A stretch of 64,000 bases of DNA. It comes from Ischnura elegans. Lineage: Eukaryota > Arthropoda > Insecta > Odonata > Coenagrionidae. The position numbers and the translations under genes were made by a program. Of this stretch, positions 44,803-55,727 are shown piece by piece. The notes under the pieces are model-generated. The model did not search any database and had not been told where the DNA came from. It worked only from the letters and a program-made list of their open reading frames with translations. Location of the stretch: assembly GCF_921293095.1 (NCBI RefSeq), contig NC_060254.1, forward strand, positions 5,394,001 through 5,458,000. Reading direction: 5' to 3'. Each line of letters starts with the position of its first letter. Within the stretch, counting starts at the first letter, position 1.

Positions 44803-46270
44803 CGCTATACACGGTGAATGATCATGCAAATGATCATGCTGAATGATCACGTGATCATTGACAGGATCATGCGAGCAAAATACGTGGGGTCGTTCAATAA
44901 GTCCAGTAAGAATTTCCGAGAGATTGCACTCTTCATGTCAAAAAATTAATTTTTCCCAGTAAGCATCACGCTTCACTAGTCAGCTGTTAGCTTTTCAGCT
45001 GTATTCATTCTATAGTTTAATTGTAGTTGCCGATTGTAGTTTTCATTTGCTTTTTCCAAACGGATAAAAGTGAGTTTGGTGCGGTGATCAAACAGTCATT
45101 TTTAAAAGGTTTAACGCCTAAATAAATCAAAGTTGAGCTGTATGTAGTTAATGTCACATCTTCTTTTGTGTTTTTAACTATTTTTAAATGGGTAAATGAA
45201 TTTAAACTTGGCCGTACATCCAAAAAAAAAAAGGAACATCGTTTCGGTCACGCTGTGGAAGTGTCTACCCCTGAAATGATTGACAAACTCCACGATATGG
45301 TTTTAAGTGACCGACAAATCAAAGTGCGCGATATATTTGAGGCCATAGGCATATCGCAACGCATAATCGATTTAAATTTGGACGAAAGATTGGGTGTGAA
45401 AAAAGTCTCTGCAATACGGCTACTGCGTTTTCTCGCCGTGGAGAATAAACGAAATCGTGTGGTCAACTCCAAGGCTATTTTGGCGCTTTTCCGCCACAAC
45501 CCTGAGGGTTTTCCACGTCACTACGTAACTATTCATGAAATGTGGATTCATCTCCACACTGCAGAGACGAAAACAGCCGAAACAATGGAATTATGAAGGT
45601 GAACAGGCTCCAGTCAGGTCACAGCTACGACATTTTGGGATTCATGCGGAATAATTTACATCGATTACTTAGGAAAGAGGAAGGCGATAACAAGAAAGTA
45701 TAATGCCTCCTTATTGGACCAGTTGTTGGTGGAAATAATGAAAAGAGTCCTCATTTGGAAGAAAAAAAAGTTCCTTCTTAAAATAGACAATGCACGGTTA
45801 CATACCTATGCAGTTTTTATTGGCCAAAATTACGGAATTAAAGGTCCAATTGTTAATAAACTTTTCGTATTCACAGGATTTGACCCCAAATCACTTTTTC
45901 TCATTTCCCAACTTCAATAAATGGCTTGGTTGACAAAGTTTACGTCTAAGGAGTAGGTCATAGCCCAAAATAATGCCTATTGTGAGGAGATCCCGAAATT
46001 CTGCTTTTTGGACGGCTTCAAATGCTTGTAATAATGCCAATAAAAATGTACGTAGCTGAAAGGAGACAAAGTTGGAGAATATAAAAAAATTGACCCAAAA
46101 TAAATTGTTTTTCTACCTTTCTCCAAAATACTTATTGAACGACCCTCGTAGGACATGTTCTAATTTTAACTGAATGACCAAGCGTATGACGGTCCATTCG
46201 CGAATTTCTCCGTTATATACGGCGAATGATATCATTCGCATGTTCATTTAGCATGATCATTTGTCGTATC
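44803..46270. mobile_element. Older inverted-repeat element interrupted by mariner
   Basis: The left part (44,803-44,882) and right part (46,149-46,270) carry inverted copies of AATGATCATGC-type words in the same order. Joined, they make an element of about 200 bp with ~45-bp imperfect terminal repeats. The left edge CGCTATACACGGTGAAT recurs inverted at 51,903-51,919. No TSD seen. Confidence 0.5.
44883..46148 (+). mobile_element. Inactivated mariner transposon (1,266 bp)
   Basis: A TA duplication (44,881-44,882 and 46,149-46,150) encloses inverted repeats with GGTCGTTCAATAAG at the left and CTTATTGAACGACC at the right. The transposase is readable in pieces: LHDMVLSDRQIKVRDIFEAI and RHNPEGFPRHYVTIHEMWIH (45,168-45,596), then IYIDYLGKRKAITRKYNASL across stops, and FLLKIDNARLH (45,714-45,920). 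In the family VT-x-DE-x-W holds the first catalytic aspartate; here it is histidine (45,534-45,536). The second, in K-I-D-N-A, is kept (45,786-45,788). The third cannot be placed. Frameshifts and stops also inactivate it. Confidence 0.9.
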
Positions 46271-46275
46271 CCGCT

Positions 46276-46799
46276 CATCTTCGAATGAGATATTAGCGAC
46301 AATACGAGCGTCTCTCGAATGGAAGGATCTGGTGCCGGAAATAAAAGGAGTCACTCTGAATAAAAGAAGCAGTGACTTTATTCCCTTTACGAATGAACAA
46401 ATATGTCCCCAGCCACTTGGCCGATCCATCCAAGCCAGTCGCCACGCCACAACTCAGCCCCGAGCCAAGCTAAGCATACCCTTTTAATCTTCCCCCAGGC
46501 AAGGCCGTTTATCAGGCCCGGGGGAAGAGGTACCACCGACCGCCACTCCGCCTATAGTTGGAGTAAGCTATAACTCAAATATATTTTTTCAATTTTAATG
46601 ATGAAGTACTTTCAGATATTCGTATTTTTATTTTTATTGATATTTTTGACATTATTACATAACGCAAAGTAATATTTTCATTCGCACATGTGTTTATGTT
46701 TTGAATCGTTTCAACGGACATTGCGCACCGATCCATTCCGTCCATCAGCTGTGTTGTTGTTGTCGTCATACTCGTTGCGGGCCGTGTTCTTTTTTGCTT
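46276..46799. other. No recognised gene; possible upstream region of the THAP locus
   Basis: Includes CGGGGGAAGAGGTACC and other GC-rich words near 46,430-46,555 and an AT-rich stretch, then the start of the candidate transcript. I see no TATA element that I would trust. Confidence 0.3.
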
Positions 46800-46864
46800 T
46801 TAACGCAGAAAAGGTTTGTTAATTGACAATTTTCTGGAAGTGTAGCGACATTTAACGCCCCAAA

Positions 46865-46941
46865 ATGCAAGATAAATGTGCAGTTAGGGGTTGATAATCG
46901 AAAGATTGCAAGTTTTTTCGATTTCCGCGAACTGTTTCCAG
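46865..46941 (+). pseudogene. THAP zinc-finger first exon with two in-frame stops
   Basis: From ATG at 46,865 the frame reads MQDKCAVRG, two stops (TGA TAA, 46,892-46,897), then SKDCKFFRFPRTVS up to a GT donor. THAP domains begin M-x(2-4)-C-x-V-x-G-C, then basic residues and F-x-R-F-P: here the first cysteine, the V-x-G and the FFRFP motif are present and the second cysteine is where the TGA lies (TGC to TGA is one change). The remaining zinc ligands (C and H) would be on a later exon and are not found. THAP domains bind DNA and occur in host regulators and in P-element transposases. Confidence 0.55.
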
Positions 46942-47792
46942 GTGAGTGTTTTCTTCATTCAGTCATATATATAATTATTTGATATAATCTGTTAAGTTTT
47001 CAAGCCATATTAGCTAATAATGTAATTCTTTCTTCAAGGAATTTTGATTTTCATTCGATAATCATTCCAATGTGTCTATTAAGTTGATGGGGTTGTTGGA
47101 AATGCTGTTGGTGAACGTTGTTGATGCAACGTTTTCAAGATACCCTCGTTATTTTTAACAAATTGTCATTCATATGTGTCCGACATTCGTTCTGCAAAAT
47201 TGGTGAAATGTTTCAGAGTGTAACTTGTTAGCATGATCATTGCATCAGCAATTTCCACGTACCTTTTTAATTGCATGTAGCAACCAAACACAATTATTTT
47301 CTCTACAAAAGGAGAAGAGGCATAGTGATAACTTGTTAAGCCATCGGTGGAGATACATGGAAGTATTTCCATTAATATATGCTGTACTATAAGAACTCGT
47401 TCATGTGATTTGTGGACCTCCTGTTTTGTATTAAGATTTGATTCGGTGGGTCATGATTGTTGACCTATTATTTGCAATGGAGGTATTGATATCTCAGGGC
47501 CTGTGTTTCCGGTCCCAAGCCCGGAAAAAGGAGGGTTTCTGTTGTTATTGAATTAGTGTCCATTTATAAAGTGATTCTTATTTTCCATCAGTCATTCTTC
47601 GTATAGTAAATTTTGGGAGTGTAAATTGAGTTTTAGCTTAGAAATAACTGAACAGATGTGAAATAATCCTTTGATATAGGATTAGAGTGTTTTCCACTGA
47701 AAATTTAACAAATGAGTTGTTGTTGTTTGACAAATGTAGTTGCAGTTAATTGGTTCTTATGATTCAATGGGATGGTATGAATGAAATATATA

Positions 47793-47844
47793 AATTTCAA
47801 TTCATACCATCATTTATGAAGATATGATGGTATGAATTGAAATT
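47793..47844 (+). repeat. Perfect 21-bp stem hairpin in intron 1
   Basis: AATTTCAATTCATACCATCAT (21 bases, 47,793-47,813) is matched exactly in reverse complement at 47,824-47,844 across a 10-base loop. The pairing stops within a few bases outside. It could be a short fold-back or a small-RNA precursor. Confidence 0.85.
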
Positions 47845-47922
47845 ATATTGCTCATAAATGACTACTCAACAGCTGGACATTTAAATATTCTCATTATTGC
47901 CTTCAATCATTTTCATGTTCAG

Positions 47923-48192
47923 CAAGCTCTTTGATGCATTTTCTGGCTACCTCTAGATGGCATGACAGAGATATGAGGATGATCATTCTGTTGCTGTTGA
48001 AACAAAGGTATGTTATTACAAAGGGACTGAACCATATATGTACATTAACTTTTAGATCTGAAACAATTGTCATCATTGCCACCAATTAAAATATATCCAT
48101 TGTATTACTTGCAGCTAGCCGGTTGATGTATTCCAGTTACCTCTGATGGCATGCCGTATATATGGTCTAGGAATCAACTGTTTTGCTAAAGG
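47923..48192 (+). ncRNA. Duplicated exon pair (exons 2 and 3)
   Basis: Exon 2 (85 bases) and exon 3 (77 bases) align over most of their length: TTGATGYATT near the start, then TACCTCT(A)GATGGCATG, an ATATG and a final AAAG before the donor. The 108-base intron between them is not similar to the flanking introns at its ends beyond splice signals. Tandem exon duplication is the simplest reading. Confidence 0.5.
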
Positions 48193-49320
48193 TAAGTAAT
48201 TCAAGAGGAAATGTAATAATTTTCTAAGCCCCTCCATTCCTTCCACACTTTTCTGATCGAATGTTGAGGCTCACATTTTAAAAAGTATGTATCGATTAGT
48301 TAAAGAATTCATTGATGGATTTTTAGTATCAAGTCTTGGAAGTATATTGACCAAGGCCTGAAATGAAGTCACCATGTATTTTTGCATGTATATTCCACTT
48401 CATACAAAATTTTGTCCAGAATGATTATCAACTATTATATGAATGTGGATTCTCAAACTCTTTGTCATTCTCTTGTAATATTGCATGCAATTTTCATAAA
48501 TTTTTGACAAGTTTGATGCTTTAAACCAAACTTATTGATGACTTCAGCTATTCTATGAATTCAAGTATTCTGCCATTACTTGTTACTTCATGAATACAGT
48601 AACATATTCATTGTTGTAAGCAGCTGAGAAATCAATTCACAACAACATTTGGTCCTCTGTTATTTTTAATTCTGACACTCTGCCTTCAGATCTTCTGATC
48701 AAACTGTTTCATATGTTTAAATTTTTGATTCAGTTTAGTATGACAATTTCATGAAGTCAGAAGTATTTCATAAGGATATTTCCTCAAAGAGAGTGCCTAA
48801 ATTTTGATGAATCATTCTATCATTCAGTGCTTCCTGTTTCACTTTCATTAAGTGGACACCAAATGAGTAATGCCTTTACGCTAACGCCTTTTAGGTTATG
48901 ATATACTAATGACTAATATCCCTGAAAAAAATAAACTCCACCATGGTGGGTAAAAGAAGGGTAGTAGCCTTCATGGTGGGTAGTTACCCTTACACAACCC
49001 ACGCCCTACCCACCATTAAGGGTAAGGGAAGGATAGAAAAATCCTTCGTCTACCCTTCCTTGGAACTCCTTCCCTTACCATCTGTGTACCCTTCCTTTAC
49101 CAACCATTAAGGGTAAAGGAAGGGTAGAAAAATCCTTCGTTTACCCTTCCTTGGGACTTAGCATTTATAACTGAGGAAAACATATCCTGAAAGTATCTCC
49201 TCAGCTACTTTCACCTGCTAAAGAGTATTGAGTTCTGTACAAGAACGTAAGCAGTCTTTGAAAGCAAAGATAGACGGGCTACACAACTAATCTTTAAAAT
49301 TCCCTTGAGGAAAACAATAA

Positions 49321-49368
49321 TATACATATTCAGTGGCTTAGCCATGGCTAAGCCACTGAATATGTATA
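49321..49368. repeat. Perfect 48-bp palindrome at hAT end
   Basis: The palindrome is centred between 49,344 and 49,345. Each half is TATACATATT (host flank) plus CAGTGGCTTAGCCA (element end). So the element tip and ten bases of flank are present twice, head to head. Confidence 0.9.
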
Positions 49369-49754
49369 GCCATGGCTGCAGCCCCTATGAAAAAATTGTA
49401 TAAACCTGTTTCAAAATTTTATACATTCTTATACATTACCATGGATATGTATAAGAATGTATAAAAATTTGAAACAGGTTTATGCAATTTTTGCATAGGG
49501 GAGGGGTGGGTTCCCGGGGGGTTTGGACCCTCCACCCCCCGAAATATAAAAACAATCATTTTCCTTCATAAAAGAAAACAAAATATTGAAAAATGATGAA
49601 TTTAAAAAAATACTTCTTTAACTATTGAAGTTTTTTCGATTATGAAAAGTGTTTGAATTAGTTGAAAACCCTTTACTTGGTATCCTGTTTTCAAAACTTT
49701 CCCCACCTGGTTTTGGACCCCCCCCCAAAAAAAATTCCTGGCTACGCCACTGTA
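49331..49754. mobile_element. hAT-like element with CAGTGGCNTAGCCA ends
   Basis: The left end CAGTGGCTTAGCCATGG and the right end CCTGGCTACGCCACTG are inverted. The flanks TACATATT and TACACAAT agree in six of eight bases, so the TSD is only suggestive. The interior includes a large fold-back (49,382-49,501) with a CCTGTTTCAAA-type stem, and C/G runs. A frame reading GVARNFFWGG is just the end of the element in translation. Confidence 0.65.
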
Positions 49755-51082
49755 CACAATAGTTTCTATAATTGTGTGAAAAAAGCTCATTTAGAAGTTC
49801 TTTCATTCGCATTTCTCGGATGTAACATATTTCTGTGGCTGACAATGGGACATCGCAAGAGTAATGTTCGGTACTTGAATGCCGATCTTATTTTCTGAAC
49901 AGAAATAGGTAGAAAAAAGACACAGCTTTCTTCCACATAGGCCTGGGTGCGAATCTAATCTTAAGATTTTGTAGTATTAGTTCCGTTGAGAAGTGACATC
50001 TGACAAGTACCTCAATAGCTGAGGTTGTAAATGCCGTAGTTCATTATCCTCCAATATGTAGGTTCTGGGTTCAAAACCATGTGAAGGCTAATTTTTTTTC
50101 TGTCTTATAACTTTAGAAATCACTGTTACAACTCATCCCCATTCGTTTAATTTAGTTTTTATATTAGCCCTACCCTTCCTGTACCCTTTATTGAGGCTGG
50201 CCCAATTCTTCCCGTACACTCCAGGAAGGAGAGGGCCTACCCACCAATGTTCTAAATACCCTTCGTCTACACTTGCTTAAGGGTATAGGAAGGGTACACC
50301 TATCCTTCCTTTACCCTGGCTGGCCCAACCCTTCCTCTACCCTTCCTCTACCCTTCCTGTACACTCCAGGAAGGAGAGGGCCTACCCACCAATCTTCTAA
50401 AATACCCTTCGTCTGCCCTTGCTGAGGGGTATAGGAAGGGTACACCTATCCTTCCCTTACCCTCATTGGAGGGTACACCTCACCACAATGGAGGAGTTTA
50501 TTTTTATCAGGGATCTGTTAAGCATATGGTGACATAATTTATCTCAACAAAAAATATTTATACACTCAGTTTTCCTTTGAATGACAGCGATTGAATTTCT
50601 CATACTAAGAGTCAGTCACATTCGGCCTAGTCTTTAAGGTGACAGATGAGTTATCTGCAGCTCCTTTGTATTAACTCCTGAGTGTGTGTTAGCAAACGTT
50701 CATATTTACTGTATCTCCTGATTTTTTTTTAATTTTTACCAAATCACCTGCTTTTTACATTTTTACCACAAATGTATTAGGCGAACAACCTATAAATTTC
50801 GTGACAACCTTAAATTGATTTTTCTGTATTCCTACGAAATCATTCCAAAAAGGTGGGAGTAGGGCTCCCAAGACATCATGTTAGGTCCTAATGATGAAGT
50901 GAGGCCCAATTAAATTGTTCCAATTGTTCCTAAACCAAAACATGATAGTGTAAAGGCATTGCTAAGTTGGTGACCAATGTGTTATTTTAGAAAAAGTTTG
51001 GTTCTCCCTTCTCCTAGGATTTTAATATTACTTTTACCTTAGTGATTGCCATGTCTCATTCGTGTCCTTTTATTTCTTTCAG

Positions 51083-51446
51083 GTTATTTGGTTGAATTAG
51101 CAATCAGGGATCATCATTGTGGAAAAAGTGAAGAACAGCTATAATTTCTGGCAAGAGTAAAGAGGAAAATTGATATTTTACATATTTTTGTACTTTTTTT
51201 CATTATTTATCATGAATTGTGTTACTGTGTAGCTGCACATTATTGAGTTAATTAAATTTTTGTGTTGACAATATTGTATTATTTGAATTTTTTAAATCAG
51301 CGCAAGCTATTTTCAACTTTGCCAATAATTGCCTTTAGAGTTATTCCATTGCTTTAGCAGTATTTTTATCGATAATATGATTTATCATCATCTTTTGTTA
51401 TGATTGATGAATTAATGCTCAATAAATTAAAGTTCTTAGTAAAGTG
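51083..51446 (+). ncRNA. Candidate terminal exon
   Basis: A pyrimidine-rich acceptor (TTTATTTCTTTCAG) is followed by a non-coding, increasingly AT-rich stretch and AATAAA at 51,421. Earlier weaker poly-A variants cannot be excluded. Confidence 0.4.
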
Positions 51447-53053
51447 ACAAGTACTTCTCAACAAACACCGAAGATACTTCATGGAAAGTAATCTTTAGCT
51501 GCTTAATAATGATGAAGTGGTTTTGCTATGGATATTTTGGCCTATAAGAATTCAAATTGCCTCCAGTTTATTTAATTGTTGGTAATTTGAATTGTTATAG
51601 GCTGAAATATCCATGCAAAAAAATTAAATCGAAAACTTGAACAGAATTGGGAAGAAGCCCGGTTTGAATTTCCCGGTGACAACTAACGCCATCTATCCTT
51701 GGAGTAGGTACTAGATCGGCCAGGCCATAAATATATTACACAGTTGGCACCTCTTGCCCCAGGGAAGGTCCTCCAAAAAACCTCTTATCTAACGCTGGAC
51801 CGACATCCGCCGATCACGAGCGGGTCATCTCGTAGACTTGCACTTTGGACTAGTATGCCTACGTGCAGGCTCACGAGCAGCAATGGCTGCTGGATGCTAC
51901 ATATTCACCGTGTATAGCGGTTAGGTAAAGAGTTTTATATTGCACCGTATCCCTTGGAAGTGTCTGCATTCTGCGTCGGGCCGATGCGAGTGAGGCCAAG
52001 CGAAAAAACTCAAGCCCCTTGAACACCCCCATCCTCTCCTTCCCATTTTACCCACACAGTCCCCTCCCTCCTCCCACCCTCCATGGACCCCAATTTCCCC
52101 ACTTCCTCCACTTTCGAGCCACGGCCCAAAACGATCGTCAGTTTTTTCCTCCTGTCCCTCCCGCCCCCTGGGGGCAATTTCCCTCACCTCCCCCTTATTC
52201 CTCAGTGGAGTTTCCCCCCCCCCCCCTTGCTCGCAATGGGAGTGGAGGGGGGGGGTAGGAGAGCGATTATGGCGACCTCAAGTTCCGCCTCAATTCCCTG
52301 CTGGCATACTATCCGAAAGAGAAGATGATGAGAGCCCATCCAACGAACGGCCTATCTCTCCGTCTGTCCGCCTGCAATGGGCGGAGCCACCGCCGAGCGC
52401 AGGGGCCAATGCCGGAAATCGAAATCGAATCGGAAAAGCACGAAAAGGAGGCGAATATGCTTCCCGAATGCCATCCAAGGATTGTGACTCAGAGTACCCC
52501 AATTTTCGGGTCACCGGTAATTCATAAGTAACTAAATAAAAGAATGCAAAGGAAAGCTGAGCGGTGCGTAGGTAGGAAGCTGGTGCGAGCGAACAGAAAG
52601 CGACACGCGTGAAAGCTTTTGATTGATTGGCTGATAAATTTTAGAGCAGCGCAAGTAATTAGATCAGTTGCCTGCGGTGGTCGTCGTCCACACAAAGAGG
52701 GCATTAGATTTATATGCGACATACTTGAATATACGGCAGTGCGGTAAGTTAATTAATCAAAAACATTACGAGGAAAAGTACTTCGGCACAAAATTTCAGC
52801 AGGAATACCCAAACATCGAAAAGATTAATTACATAATGGTCTATGAATCACTTTCGAATGGCGCAAGACGATAAAATGAATGCCATGTGCCACATTTCTA
52901 CGAGAATATGCTCACTCTTTTAACAAAATCGCGAATCACGTATTCCAGGCGCCTCTGCAAAAGGAGAGGCACAATACGTGACATTTGGCGTTCCCCGAAA
53001 CGCATACAATACGTGCGTGTATCATACTGACTGTGTGAGTGTGACGATCTTTC
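51447..53053. other. No recognised gene; C-rich and CG-rich stretch
   Basis: A C/T-rich tract with C and G runs (52,020-52,260) is followed by CG-rich DNA (52,340-52,440), which could be promoter-like but carries no supported exon. A short imperfect hairpin (TCACGTATT / AATACGTGA) lies at 52,936-52,982. Confidence 0.4.
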
Positions 53054-53061
53054 ATTTCAGT

Positions 53062-53331
53062 CAGTGGCGTTACTAGGAATATGCTTTGGAGGGGGGGGGG
53101 GGATTAGATGGTCTGAGGTGGCGACCCCCCCCCCCCTCAAGACAACTTTCGTGAATTTAAAAGTATGCTTGGAAATACATTTTACATCATTTTGGCACTT
53201 AAAATTTAGCAGCAGATGCAGATATTATGTGTAAAAACTAGAAAATAGGTTTTAATATTTTTTTATTTCTCCGACGCTTTGGAGGGGGATCTATCCTCTC
53301 ATCCACCCCGCCCCCCATTGTTACGCCACTA
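53062..53331. mobile_element. hAT-like MITE (270 bp) with near-perfect 8-bp TSD
   Basis: ATTTCAGT (53,054-53,061) and ATTTCGGT (53,332-53,339) flank ends CAGTGGCGTTACTAGG and TTGTTACGCCACTA, inverted copies of each other. G and C runs lie inside the left end. It has the same CAGTGGCG terminus as the element at 49,331. A frame through it is not coding. Confidence 0.8.
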
Positions 53332-53339
53332 ATTTCGGT

Positions 53340-54281
53340 TATTTTTCTGGGGTAAGATTTATTCTTCTCTGGAGGCGTTGGCTGTGCCCAGAGCCATCTC
53401 TTGGCCAACACATTACGCTGCAACTGATGAGAATTGGTCGCATAAACCTCCCACCGAAAACACTGGAGATAGGAGTACCTTAGTGCCATATCTCTAGGTG
53501 AAAATGTTTACAATAGGTACATACAGTTTTACGAAGTAATTTTAAGTAATTTAATCATCGCAAAACCATAGCAATTGCAAATACTCCACATATGATGAGA
53601 GTATTAATTAAACAAATACATATTTCAACTCTGGTTTAACCTCAAAATTTATTCAAAACTTTATGGTATTTTCGGTAGAGCAGCATATCTCTACCAATTC
53701 AAAATTTGGAAAAGAAATTGTTGAACGAACCGTCAACTAAGGTGTTCCGACATGTCGAGATAAGATGAGAGCAGTTCCATCTCTTTCATGGGTTTCTAGC
53801 TGAGCGAATCCTTACATATCAGATAGATATTTTAAGAACTTCCACACTGTAAAATTAGATTGATTTTCTATCGAGTTTTAATCTGTCAAAGCATTCTTGT
53901 TTCCTAATCTTTTAAGTGACTCACATCTCCTACAAATTATCTATAGCCTCAGGTAGAGGTACCTCTGAAAGAATGACGGTAAACAGTAATTTTAACTCTG
54001 CAGTGCATTGACTTGTAGGAAATATGGAAGCTCTTGCTATTTTCACAGTCAATAATTAAAATATTTTCTGAAGTGAGTGAGTCCGTACCATTTTAATTTC
54101 ATTTTGACGTGATTTTTAGACACATTTTGCAAACTCGTTTCCAATCAAAGTTAACATTATATTCGATATGAAATTGTGTCAAAATGGCTAATGGATTCGA
54201 GAAATATGTTAAGTCCTAATTTATTTGTTTTGACCTAAAGATACGACATTTACTAACTCTACGTCCTTAATAACGCTATCG
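53340..54281. other. No recognised feature
   Basis: AT-rich, no supported gene or repeat. Confidence 0.4.
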
Positions 54282-54700
54282 TCATCACTCGTCAGCATTC
54301 CTAGGATTGGTTTGACGCAGCTCTCCACTCAATTCTCCTATCAGCTAATCTTTTCACACCTACGCATTTCTTCTACTTCACATCCATCTTCACTTGTTCC
54401 ATATATTTTATTCGAGGTCTTCCTTTCCCATTCTTGCCTTCCACTTGTCCCTCGACGATTGTCTTCATCAGGCCATCATGTCTCAAGATGTGGCCTATAA
54501 GGTTATTCCGTCTTCTTGTCAAGGTTTTCATGGGGCTTCCCTTCTCTCCTATTCTTCTTAGGACTTCTACAACACTTACTGGGTTGATCCAATTGATCCT
54601 CATCATTCCTCTGCAGCACCACATTTCGAAAGCCTCCACACTTGATTTCTGCGCTGCTTTCGCTGTCAATGTGCTTCAGCAGGGAAGCATGCAACAAATG
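54282..54700 (-). mobile_element. RTE-like LINE C-terminal fragment (family E), copy 2
   Basis: This is the same region as 20,452-20,868: VEAFEMWCCRGMMRINWINP, IGHILRHDGLMKTIVEGQVE, GKGRPRIKYMEQVKMD. It ends near 54,282 in a TGATGA-type tail after the GGTTTGACGCAG block shared with copy 1. A frame change near 54,670 separates the last upstream residues. Confidence 0.85.
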
Positions 54701-55351
54701 TAAGTCATGATAAATTGTTTCATTCCAGGTTTAACTATTTTCCCGCTGTCAGTAGATCATTCTTTTGGTGGAATGCTCTCTTCACCTGACCTATCCATCT
54801 CTAATGATTCCTTTCCTGCATCTCCCATCACTAGATATCCTGCTTCCTGAACAACAGAATTCGTCCTCCTCTACCAGTTTTTGTTTTGTTTTCACGCCAG
54901 TCGAAAACTTTTTCCTTTTTTTGAGCTGTTATACATTTGATATATTAAAGTTTTTCAGCCATGAAAGTGCTTCGCATGGTGTTATGAAATGTCTCGTAAC
55001 AGTTATCGTTAAATGCTAAAAATAGCGCTCATTTGGCTCGCCAGTTTTCCGACTCAAAAATTAAATAGACTTAATTCTAATATCAATCCCGCCATAAGTA
55101 GAAAATGTACCACTCAAAACAAAACTCACGCACAAGACTTCGGATAATCAATTCTAATTCAAAGTTGGACCGATATTTTCCTGCTGCAACTCATCTGCAG
55201 GAAAAAATATACTTAGTAATATAAAATAAAGTAGGTTTCAAGGTTTGTTTGAGGATATTTTAGTGACATAAAATAATTGATACGAAGCCACCCCAGTCGA
55301 TGAAACTCATTGATGAGGCAATTGGAGGAGGCGACCGACAGCTGAGGTGAT
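54701..55351. other. No recognised feature
   Basis: No supported gene or repeat. Confidence 0.4.
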
Positions 55352-55580
55352 TTGCACCATGAGGGAAGTAAGGGTGGAGAGAAACCTGGTGCCGGTATTA
55401 GCCTTCTCTACGAGGGTGCCAAGGGGAATACGGCTCAACGTCCCACCCGACGGACAGATTGCTGCACTTCCACGAAGCACTCCAGAAGGGATAGGGGAAC
55501 CTCTGAAAAGTATTTGCCACCGCCGGGATTTCAACCAGGACTGACTAGGTGGGAAGCGAACTCTCTAGCCATAATACCAA
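55352..55580 (-). mobile_element. tRNA-related SINE (family H), copy 2
   Basis: GGAGAGAAACCTGGTGCCGG, GTGCCAAGGGGAATACGGCT, AACGTCCCACCCGACGGAC and CCGCCGGGATTTCAACC match 11,143-11,430. The CCGGGATTTCAACC string is a B-box-like element on the minus strand. No clear TSD. Confidence 0.65.
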
Positions 55581-55727
55581 TCCAATCCAACATAACGGTT
55601 GGACTCATTGTCTTTCAACGACTGGCCCACCTCATGAGGATCACATTTACTATGGATCTAGTGGAAGCGTCGTCCAAACTAGGCCACGTTATGGAGTGGT
55701 GATCATTCTGGTGGTGATCCTTGTTTA

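Larger units (their letters stand above)
48918..50514. mobile_element. 1.6-kb terminal-inverted-repeat element with ACCCTTCC arrays
   Basis: Ends are inverted repeats: ATCCCTGAAAAAAATAAACT on the left and AGTTTATTTTTATCAGGGAT on the right. Just inside each end lie runs of TACCCTTCC / GGAAGGGTA words (48,950-49,150 and 50,165-50,475). The right part holds two ~125-145 base direct units starting GGCTGGCCCAA (about 50,195 and 50,317). No transposase frame, no clear TSD. A hAT-like element is inserted within. It lies in intron 3 of the candidate transcript. Confidence 0.7.
46800..51446 (+). ncRNA. Candidate four-exon spliced transcript
   Basis: Four putative exons have good GT-AG borders: exon 1 to 46,941 (donor GTGAGT), exon 2 47,923-48,007 (acceptor TTCATGTTCAG, donor GTATGT), exon 3 48,116-48,192 (acceptor TTACTTGCAG, donor GTAAGT), exon 4 from 51,083 (acceptor TTTCTTTCAG) with AATAAA at 51,421. 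Introns would be 981, 108 and 2,890 bases. No reading frame passes through more than parts of two exons, so a non-coding RNA or a decayed gene fits best. The transcript start is unknown. The prediction rests on sequence signals only. Confidence 0.4.

Noticed and set aside
49602..49790. Frame reading GVARNFFWGG as a small protein
   Set aside because: It is the translated terminus of a CAGTGGCGTAGCC hAT-like element.
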